DNA of 64,000 nt from Euptelea pleiosperma (Eukaryota; Streptophyta; Magnoliopsida; Ranunculales; Eupteleaceae), in assembly GCA_035048495.1 (NCBI GenBank), contig CM068542.1, positions 36,237,109-36,301,108 of the forward strand. The letters run 5' to 3'. Under the pieces are notes generated by a model. It had not been told where the DNA came from, searched no databases, and saw nothing but the letters and a program-made list of their open reading frames with translations. Position 1 is the stretch's first letter. Each line of letters opens with the position of its first letter. The position numbers and the translations under genes were made by a program. Shown here piece after piece: positions 55,401 through 64,000 of the stretch.

Positions 55401-58400
55401 TCAATAGCTCCACGAGCCACTTGTCAACCGCTCTGCAAACACCACCATCTGCCAGAAGATCCTCCAATCCGATCGCCATCTCCAATGCGCCCCTAAGGCG
55501 CTCAAACATGCACAATCCAGAGTACCTCCCTTCAAGCTCAATATATAGAGCTTCTTCTTAAGGTACAATCTACCAGTGAGAGACTTCGTCATGTAGAGAC
55601 TTTCAAGCTTTGATCAATCATCATCCGACATGTCATCAGGCTTACCCTTCTGACCATTCAATGCTATGTGCAAAACCTGCTGAATTAAGACGTGCTTAAC
55701 TTGGACTTGCCATAATCCAAAACTGTTGCTCCCATCGAATTTCTTTACCTCGAACCTGGCGTTCGACACTTTCGTACGTTTTGGCGCCATCCCTATCGAT
55801 TCCTTGAGCTCTGATACCAGTTTGTTTGCGGAAAACCCCCAAGCGATCCCTTGAAGAATGACAATGGCCGCCAATAAACACACCACAAAAGAAAAAAATC
55901 AAATAAAGCAAAGAAAGAACACAAGCATTTACGTGGTTCGGTCGAAACCTACGTCCACGAGCGATGATGATCGGATCTTCACTATAAATCAACAAAGTAC
56001 AAAGATTGTTTTCTCAATCTCTTGTACAACATCTCATACAGGCACTCTCTAGCTCTCTTACTAGATATCCCACAGTCTTTCACAGGCTTTACAAACTCTC
56101 TCACACTCAATACAATGAGCAATGGGTGACTTAAATAACCCCCAAAGACGAACTAGGGTTTCCCAAAATAGAAAAACCCGAATTAGAAATCTCCAAAAAT
56201 TTCTCGATTCGTTAAGCGAAAACCCGAATGCCTACAATCGATTGGACACAGACCCCAATCGATTGGGGTGAGCATTTCTCACCAAAATACAACAATAAGG
56301 ACAGTATACCATCCTTATGTTCTGGCCGACCAAATCCCTTGATTTCTTCGGATAAAATTTCAACATAAGAAAACAATAAATAACTAAAGAATATGCAAAA
56401 CAACATTAAATTAATAGCTAACTATCAAGTAATACTAAAATAAAGGTCTAAACAATACTTCACAACCAAGGTTGGCCCTAATCTTCCAATAAACTATTGG
56501 CAAAACTTTACGGAAATAAAAACATAACTTTTCTAGTGAATACAAAAAAAAAGTATGAGCTTTAAGGGAACACCAAAAGGGGGCTCGCGGATGTTGGTCC
56601 AAGTCCTGACACTTTGGCCCCATTTTGGTAACTGTGTGGATCTCTCTTGGGGCTCCACTTTTCCGATTCGTACCGAAAATTGGACCTCCAGTCGATGCAA
56701 CATCAAACAAATTCATTGAAGAGAAAATGGAGAAGCCTTCATTATCCACTTCTTCTTGGCAGGGAAGTAAAATAGGAGCAGCAGAGTGAATTTGCTTTCG
56801 AGAAGTGGGTCAGATGCTGCTGTTCCTGCTGCTATATGGCTAGGACCAGCTGGGAGGTGCTAACCTCGCTCTTAATCTTCTTCCCTAATTTCATGCCTTC
56901 AATTCCTTGCATTACGAAAAATTTGTTATGGTCTATAGATCTCAAAATTCCTGGTAATTAGATTCTCTGTCTAGGGTTTTAATGGCGTTGTTTAAAGTTT
57001 TCTACAATCTGGTCTCTGTCTCATATGCAATTGTAGTTGATTGAGTAAGTTCTGATTGGTAGCTCTGGGGATGCTTATGTTTTAATTTATTTGGGTTTTC
57101 GGATGAATTAAGAGGATTGCTTTTGATGATTATAAATAGCTGACTTGTGTCTCTTTGCTTCTATGGGTTTTGAGTTTTTGGTGAAACTTATTTGTTGAAA
57201 ATCTGAAGTTCCTTTGGTCGTGTAGGATAACAATTGAGGTTCATTCAGTGACTGGTGGTAATTTGGTTAGATGAGACTATTTTTGTTCTGTATTAAGTTG
57301 CTACATTCAGTGTACCATTTGAAAACTGGATTAGAAATCCCTTCTCTAGCTAATGAGTTGTTCGTCTAAATTTCCCATATAGATCGGGTAGTTGCCAACC
57401 AAACAACATGTGAACCAGAACCAGCCACCAGGATAGAGAACAGTGTCAGCCAAACAGCATGGAAACAAGAACCAGTTCAAAGTTGACAGCTACCCAGTTC
57501 CTTGAACTGGGGAACTGGGCTAGTCCCTGAAAACAAAACGTTTCCAGACAACCCCTCAGTGCTGAGAAGCCAATATTTCTAGCCTGTTGAAGCATCATGG
57601 TAGGACGCGACAATAAAATAACCCACTTCATCATTACTCTATTTTAGATGGTTAAAATATTAGGGTTTTCAACACTCACAGAATTGTCTCAATGATGTGC
57701 ATTCCTTTTATCCTTAACTGATGTTGGACGGCAGGGGTCCTCTTAAATTATCTAAACTTGGAAACTTGGGTTAAGGGATTGAGATAGGCTGGTTTTAGGT
57801 TTAGGGATGGGGTATTGGGCTATTGGGCTAAGGTTACATCGGGCTTTAGTGCTTGATGGTGAAGTAAAACAGACCCAAAGTGGTGCTGCTCGACTGACTA
57901 GAGAGCAGTTTTACACGGGGTTTGATTGGGACAATTTAGGGTTGGTTTGTCTGCTGGTTCAACAGTCATGGGTTGAATGGTGAAAGGACTAGACATACTG
58001 GTTTGGTTGTGGGTTTAATTAAAAGAAATAAAAATATTAAACAAAAGAAGAGAAGAGAAAAAGATAAAGATGAAAGAAAAGGATCTTATCAATTCAAGAG
58101 GGCATGAAATTTGATGGATCACACCATCTAAGACGAATCGTTCCCCCAAGTGAGGCATCACACCCCAAAAGCAGCAATGCTAACAATATTCCAGAACTTC
58201 AAATAAATAAAATAAAGAAGCACATGAGGATATTTATGGATGTACCAGGTGACAGCCCCAAAGTTCTCCTAATCCTACTCAAACTATAGAAACTAGAAAC
58301 TCTCTAGAACTTCACTCAACTAGACATAATCAAAGATATGGTTAAAATAACAAATTACAATTCCAACCAAGTTTTAAAATCTCCATCTCATTCAGCGTCT

Positions 58401-61364
58401 TTGGTAACCTGACAAAACGAGATGCTCGGCAGAGATGGAATAAGACCCAGTGATAAATGGGAAAAATCTCAGTACATCTCGATACATAAAGATACAGCGA
58501 AGACATTAAACTAGACTATTTTAATGCTTAAATTAGGTTTTGGTATGAGATGATGCATACCACTAGGTACTGAATCGGTACCATCTCACCACCCAAGACA
58601 GTCCAAGACGATACAATACTTTGAACTACAACACCATAATTTAATAAAACTACTTCGATAGGGAAATGTTAGGTCATCAAGAATGGTGCTTTGCAAAAAC
58701 AACCAGGGTATCTGCCATAATAATTTACAATAAGATTCAATGACAAGTAATGGGTGCTCAAATGAATTGAGCTGAACATAAAGGATGAGAACAGCAAATG
58801 AGGTAGATTTGATCTTAAAGATCTGATAAATACCTGATATGGAGTCCAGTGCTAACAAATCATAATCTGAAACTAGACCAACCTGTAGCAAGGAATTACA
58901 TTTTTGTCAATGTACTGAAGAGGTTCAAACTAACAAATAACTTATGTTCAACTAGTCCTGATAATAGCTAATTTCAAATAGAAATAGATGACTTTTCAGA
59001 AACACACACACACATGAACAAGCAAAGGTAGAAAAGATTCAAAATAACATTCAATTTTGGCAAGGAAAAAAATATGAACTTGTCCAGAGAAGGTGGCTAT
59101 ATATTTGTTGGTGGGTTGGGGGATTAATTATTGATATAAGAACAGAGCGAAAAAGGGGAAAAGGAAAGTCAACCGCCAAGTAAGGAGTAGCATATAATAA
59201 GTGAAATAGAGTACCAGGCACCTCGCATCTATTACTTTTTAAAGAGCAGGTTACAATATGTACTTGAGTCATAGGTTTTTAAACACAAAGACATGGGGTG
59301 AAGCACTTCTATGGCCTAAAACGTGAGGCGCAAACCTCATGACACATGAGCACGCCTTTTTAATGCTTAAAACAAAGAATAAACAAACAATATAATAAAA
59401 AAGAAATTATTGGAACTTAAAAAAAATTAATAATCTAATTCATATGGGGAAAAATATGCTTTTTACGAGGAAAAGGATGTTTTTTGTTGATGTTATTTAA
59501 TGTAGAAAGCTTATAATTATTTAACTAAGGGTTAGGGAGAAAAAAACCAAAAGAAAAAGTTAATAAAATTTTATTTGTGACAACGCGTGAGGTAAACGTC
59601 TCTGACACGATGCAATAAAAAAAAGGGTAAAAGGTTTGAGGCATAAGCCCTTTTTTAAGCATTTTGAGCTTTTTAATAAGCCTTAGGATGTCTTTGGGAA
59701 GCCTCAAGGCTTAATCCTTAAACTCCTTTTAAACAATTGTTTGATGCGTTGCATAGCATGTAGTAAGGATAGATCACCACATGGTAGAAACTTAGACTGT
59801 TTATAATAAATAAGGTATATCTATTTTCTCCCTCCCTCTCTTTTTTACGTTCTGGTCAATTGGAAATCATTTGCTAAGTAGTCCAATGTCAAAAAATCCA
59901 TATGACAGACCAGGCAGGCATATCTGGAATGAAACAGCTCGTCAGAATAACAAACTGATTGTTAAAGCTACTGAATTCACAATTGTCATACGACTTATAC
60001 ATATGGCAAGACAATTATATCCTTGGACTTGGTAGATTCAACATGAAAGTTCCTTAGTATGCATGAATATTTGATAGGTGTAAGTGTATCAAATACATTG
60101 TAATTGTGTTAGTAGCATGAGTTGCACCATGCTTAACTTAATGATGAGCTAACACTCAACTGTTATTTCATCCTTGTATAGGGGACATAATCTTCTTGTA
60201 TCATTCCAATCTTATCGAACATACCTAAAAAGGTAAAATGATGTGGCTCTCAACATCAACTCACAGCACATTATGGCTAACCTGGGATCAAACAAGTGAT
60301 CTCATGGTCGCAGTGCCGCACTTCAACCATTTGAGTTATGGGCAATGTATCAGGCTGGCTTCAGAGAACATTACTTCAGTCATGTGAAGTCCCAGAGTCC
60401 TAATTTCATTGCATGCGAGCAATATATTAAGTAGCGTGATTTATCAGAACTTTCCAAAGCAGCTCTAATTGCAACTATTCGACAAATTATAGTCTTTAAC
60501 TTTTCAAAGCTCCATACAAAAATAAATAATTTTCCCTACTAGGAAGGACGAGGATTCAATCATTTGCAATAAATTTCTTCCACAGAAGGTTCCCTAAATC
60601 AGGAATATTAATTTTTCAAGGGCAGTATTGTCGTTTTCCTCACTCGGGGTTTTAATGGATGACCAAGGTTACAAGGTATATGATTTCTCAAAAAATATCT
60701 CAGCTTTGAAATATGAGAAGATGAATACGAACTGTCTGATTCATTAAGCAACATTTTAAATTCAAAGATATCTGAGTCAGATACTTTCACGTGTCATTTT
60801 CCTGTCATACATCTTAAGTCTCTAAAATTATCCATCTTCCCCATCCCAAAGATGGATGTCCTCAAAGCTTAAGAAATTAAAAAAGTAATATCTACAAGGA
60901 AATATTGTTTAATCAAACCATGCCATGACTTCAATTAAATTAGCAGAAGCTGAAAAAAAATCTTATCATAAATCTGACAAGACCCAAGAACAATAACTAC
61001 AAAGAAATTCATGAAGAATAGTAAAAGAATCAAATGGATACCATTTCGTTATCGAGACAGATGCAACATAATAAGCATATGATTAACTTAGGAAAGACAC
61101 TCCTGTTCACAAGAAAGCTATGAATACGCACCAATTTCCAATCATCATCAATCACAGGAAAACCAGTAATTCTGTTTTCCACAAGAGTCTCCAATGCTGT
61201 TGATGTAACAACTAACATATAAGAAAGAGAAGACTTATAACATAATATTTAACATCAAAAATATGCATTCAAATACCTTCGTCAATGGTGGTTGTAGGCT
61301 TTACCACATGTAAATCCTCTTTCTTAGTCATAAAATCACCAACTGTATACACACCATTTTTTGG
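52404..61364 (-). CDS. CBSX1: Chloroplast CBS-domain protein, CBSX1-like; transit-peptide exon not found
   Basis: Seven exons in transcript order: 61364-61277, 61196-61132, 58882-58834, 54002-53950, 52887-52772, 52637-52580 and 52478-52404. All junctions are GT/AG and phases agree, giving 167 residues. CBS motif 1 starts KNGVYTVGDFMTKKEDLHVV and runs through ENRITGFPVIDDDWKLVGLV to DYDLLALDSISG. CBS motif 2 contains VIGDVMTPAPLVV, LLLETKYRRLPVVDSDGKLV and GIITRGNVVRAAL. CBSX1/2 are stromal proteins that bind adenosine nucleotides and activate thioredoxins, tuning redox regulation of the Calvin cycle. From memory the sequence is nearer to CBSX1 than CBSX2. The mature protein is complete, but the N-terminal transit-peptide exon is not recognisable up to 64000, so the gene probably starts beyond the window. 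Introns of 2.2 and 4.8 kb carry transposons. Confidence 0.9.
55310..55440. repeat. Minisatellite inside the copia element
   Basis: Units of CCACGAGCCAC and CTCAACTGCTCCACGA repeat about four to five times between the gag remnant and the purine tract. Confidence 0.7.
55614..55790 (-). pseudogene. Truncated copia gag
   Basis: Starts MAPKRTK and has VKKFDGSNSFGLWQVQVKHV, the conserved start of plant copia Gag (DUF4219/UBN2 type), ending in a stop after PDDMSDDD. Related gag sequence (SLTGRLYLKKKLY) resumes near 55580 in another frame, so at least one deletion has occurred. Confidence 0.85.
56300..58833. other. Remaining part of the 4.8-kb CBSX1-like intron
   Basis: AT-rich sequence without recognised exons. 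A frame at 56435-56749 (minus, 104 codons) has no known motif. Confidence 0.5.
59270..59740. repeat. Candidate decayed MITE in intron
   Basis: AGGTTTTTAAACACAAAG at the left and CCTTTTAAACAATTG at the right, with GTGAGGCGCAAACCTC, TGAGGCATAAGCCC and AGCCTCAAGGCTTAA inside. Ends are not well matched. Confidence 0.3.
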
Positions 61365-61769
61365 CTGCAAAATCAACATGTCAAGGAAATTGGGCCAACA
61401 TATAAGATAGAAGTTTAAGAATATATCTCAAATCAAAGCATACAGATTGAACCACACATTACACAATTAATTAAATAAGAGCAACTAATATACTTTATGC
61501 CTATTGGAAAAAAAGCAACAATAATATCTAGTACACTTCTTTAAAAATAGGCTCTGGCAAACTAAATTAAAGTGTATGCACTAAATTAAAGTCAACTTGT
61601 GATGAATTTACATACAATGGGGGATCTAATAGCCTTAACATTATTATGGAGATAGAAACCCCTAAGAAGTTTTTGACATTGTACGAGGATGACATGCAAC
61701 TGGAAAAGAAAGGAAATGCCAGATGGTTTTGTGAAATTTGAAGGCTTAAAAAAGACAAAATATGGAAGA

Positions 61770-62215
61770 ATCATGATATGGATAATGTGCAAAGATATAA
61801 CCCGATTCTTTTATTCCAATGTCGTTGTAGTTAAGTTGGTTTCTTCATTTGGACTGGGACTGAAAGTCCTGAGTTATCATGAATTGAGAAACCTTTTTTC
61901 TTAAAAAAGATAGTAGAGCGTGTTGAGTCTATGAAAGAAGAGTATTAGAAAGCATGGGCCAAGGCCGATTCTACTATTGTGTCCGATGGATGGGCAGATG
62001 AGAAAAGTAGGACACTTGCAAATTTGTCACTAATAGTCTAAAGGGCATGGACTTCTTAAGGTCCATTGGCATTCTTGATATTATAAGAAGTGTAGGGCAC
62101 CTTTTCCTATTTCTGGAGGAGGTTGTTGAAGTTGGTAAAAACAACATTGTTCAAGTTATAACTGATGGGCCAACAATTGTACTGGAGAGAACATTACAAA
62201 ACTGAAGGTGCCAGA
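61770..62215 (+). pseudogene. hAT transposase (DUF659) fragment
   Basis: The plus strand encodes GLKVLSYHELRNLF, then (after frame breaks) WAKADSTIVSDGWADEKSRT with LANLSLIV, then NIVQVITDGPTIVLE. These match the order in plant hAT transposases: YHELR, the SDGWTD block holding a catalytic Asp, and VVQVVTDNA. Several frameshifts and stops are present. It lies in the first visible intron upstream of the CBSX1-like exons, on the opposite strand, and is split by the SINE at 62203-62330. Confidence 0.75.
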
Positions 62216-62330
62216 TTGCTCAGCTGGTAAAGTTTGTGGGTGATGATACCATAGACCTGGGTTCAAAACCCGCCTCCACCGAGTTACTGATCTCTTTAAA
62301 AAAACGGCTTACCTATCAAAAAAAATAAAT
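62203..62330 (+). mobile_element. tRNA-derived SINE with 11-bp target duplication
   Basis: CATTACAAAAC occurs at 62192-62202 and 62331-62341. Between them are a box-A-like TTGCTCAGCTGGTAAAG, a box-B-like GGGTTCAAAACCC, and a 3' tail CTTACCTATCAAAAAAAATA. Pol III promoter boxes plus an A-rich tail and target duplication define a SINE. Length is 128 bp. It is nested in the hAT remnant, which is nested in the intron region of the CBSX1-like gene. Confidence 0.88.
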
Positions 62331-62341
62331 CATTACAAAAC

Positions 62342-64000
62342 AGTTTTGGATAATTGGATGTGACGTCCATTAATAGAAAATTCATTTTATTTCCTAAAGG
62401 GTAGTTCAAAAGATTTAATTGACCTTTTGTAAACTAGAGTTTCCAACAAAAACAACTATAAGATCCATGATCAAACTTTTCCTGACGAGCATAGACTGTT
62501 GACAAAGAAGGTGTGCAAAGACACACAATGGAAGAGCATAAATAGGAAATTTGGGCCCAAGGATGTGAATCGGGTACTTGCTCCCAAGTACAAGTGTAGG
62601 CACTAGGTTTAGCAAAAAAAAACAAGTGCCTTTTCGTCTGAATGCAGTTTTCAGTATTCATTTTCCTTTTGCAATCGTTCTTTTCTACATTCTTTATTCT
62701 GTTCATACTTCTTTTTTCTATTTTCATATTATTTTTAAATCTCATTGTTTTCTAGGCTTCTAGCAAATATCCATCAACACTCACAATAGGAGAGTTTTTC
62801 ATCAATTCAACAGAACCATATTCAGATAGTATCCAAGTCAAAGTCTATTCTTAAATACAGCTCGATCATCATTGGTTAGAATCTTCCTATGAGATGTGTG
62901 GTGATGTAGGACAAACATGATACAAAAATAAAAACTCAATCGAATGGAAAGAAATTTTATTAAATAGGGTTGCATGGTTGATTATCATCACATTAGTCGT
63001 ATACGAAGCGTCACAACTCGCATGAGCATAGCATCACAACTCACACAAGCATAGCATCACACCCAATCTTCATGTAATCACTTCCTAGGTGAAGAAGAAT
63101 CACTCTTCTCTAAAGGGAAACCCAAATTTATTCTATTCCATTTAAAAGAGAGCAGTTAGCTCTTTTTGTATGGGAGAGATTAGTCAGCCTCTTTTTCTTC
63201 TTGTGCTTCCAGGTAGGTCTCCTCAACATCCTGCTGGTGCCTTAATAAATCAATCTATCGATCTATCGAGATCGAGAGAGAGAGCAGTTACATGGCTTTG
63301 AATAGGTGTATTGGAAAACAGCCTTAATAACTCCTATTTTGACTCAAATTATGACTTAATAAAGAAATATTTTCCAAAATAATATATCTTCTACTTATCA
63401 AAAATAAATAATAAATAATATATCTTCTACAACTTCTACTTTCTTTTGAATTTCCTAAAGCTAACATAAACTTCTAAAGACTTACTAAAACGCCTTTTAC
63501 CTAACTCTAAAGAAAAAATCAATAGAAAAAATAGCTATATCACCGTGGACCTATATCCTATCCATAATTTGGCCCTCATGATACAAAGTTTAGTGGATAG
63601 AAAATCTGGTACAACACATTGGGGTTTGTCTCAGATTGTCTCGTGATTATCTCTGTTTGTCCCATACCATCTCAATCAAGGCATCTCATTTTTTCAACTG
63701 ACCGACACTTTAAACCATGTTGGCCATAACTCATTCTATTCATGTATTAGTTGCATATTCTTGATTTCAACGGAGAGCTAATTGAATAAGCTTTCTATCC
63801 ATACCAAAAATTAAGGCATTCGAACTTTTTGACCCAAAAGTATATGGTTGAGAGTAAAATGATGAGATTCGACTGCACCATTCTCATCTTTTTCCTACAT
63901 CTTAAACCATTTCATTTTGAAGAGTGAGATCCTCTGCTTCCTAGTGCGCCATAATATTGAGTTCCATCAATTTTCTAGCCTTGTCATGTGGGCTAGCTAC
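62342..64000. other. Upstream region of the CBSX1-like exons, no exon 1 recognised
   Basis: I scanned the minus strand for a Ser-rich transit-peptide exon and found none. A 27-bp tandem repeat (GCATCACAACTC...AGCATA, 63008-63062), a short GA tract at 63271-63284 and a tail insertion at 63378-63430 are the only structured features. Confidence 0.5.
63378..63430. mobile_element. 19-bp retroposon tail insertion with 17-bp target duplication
   Basis: AATAATATATCTTCTAC occurs at 63378-63394 and 63414-63430 around TTATCAAAAATAAATAATA. With the preceding AC the tail reads ACTTATCAAAAATAAATAA, like the end of the SINE at 62203-62330. Confidence 0.78.

Larger units (their letters stand above)
54819..56294 (-). 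mobile_element. Internally deleted Ty1/copia element with both LTRs and 5-bp target duplication
   Basis: ATAAG flanks the element at 54814-54818 and 56295-56299. It is read on the minus strand. The 5' LTR is 56294-55823 (TGTTGTATTTTGG ... CA). The primer-binding site TGGTATCAGAGC, complementary to initiator tRNA-Met, is at 55819-55808. A gag start lies at 55790, a purine tract AAGGTGGAGAT at about 55308-55298, and the 3' LTR is 55297-54819. Only about 525 bp lie between the LTRs; protease, integrase, RT and RNase H are missing. It sits in an intron of the CBSX1-like gene, in the same orientation as that gene. The 3' LTR begins CG instead of TG. Confidence 0.92.

Noticed and set aside
54819..56294. 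First read as a tandem gene or promoter duplication
   Set aside because: PBS, purine tract, 5-bp target duplication and gag show it is an LTR element.

Overview
This is plant nuclear DNA, most likely from a non-grass angiosperm. It is AT-rich, its genes have introns of up to 4.8 kb, and most of the space between and inside genes is decayed transposable-element sequence. The gene families (plant two-RRM protein, ERF/DREB, chloroplast CBS-pair protein, NYN/C2H2 protein) are all plant types. I cannot name the species. There are no operons, bacterial genes, CRISPR arrays or phage genes.

Layout. 1-154: last coding exon of an unidentified + strand gene. 155-1789: palindromic MITEs and a tandem duplication. 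1790-13407 (+): ten-exon gene for a 328-residue RNA-binding protein with two RRMs; its 4.7-kb eighth intron holds a hAT MITE with an 8-bp target duplication. 14623-16310 (-): two-exon gene for a membrane-anchored SPRY protein. 16400-29100: gene-poor, with long palindromes, a probable solo LTR, a Myb/SANT-like pseudogene and nested Mutator-type MITEs. 29122-30456 (+): intronless gene for an organelle-type NYN-domain RNase with an embedded C2H2 zinc finger. 31561-32270: Ty1/copia remnant. 32586-35965 (-): broken plant-mobile-domain (PMD) pseudogene. 38870-40980 (-): split Ty3/gypsy remnant. 43669-46300: hAT MITE, Mutator-type MITE and a 0.43-kb direct duplication. 48756-49178 (+): intronless ERF/DREB (group II, A-5) gene with three G-boxes upstream. 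52404-61364 (-): seven exons of a CBSX1-like chloroplast CBS-domain gene whose transit-peptide exon was not found; its introns carry a deleted copia element with both LTRs, a hAT remnant and a SINE.

No functional link between neighbouring genes is apparent. The structure that stands out is in the mobile DNA: a family of about ten long-inverted-repeat elements, two with clean 9-bp target duplications (Mutator-like), and at least four insertions only 15-20 bp long that consist of an A-rich tail flanked by 12-17 bp target duplications. I see no convincing undescribed enzymatic or defence system.
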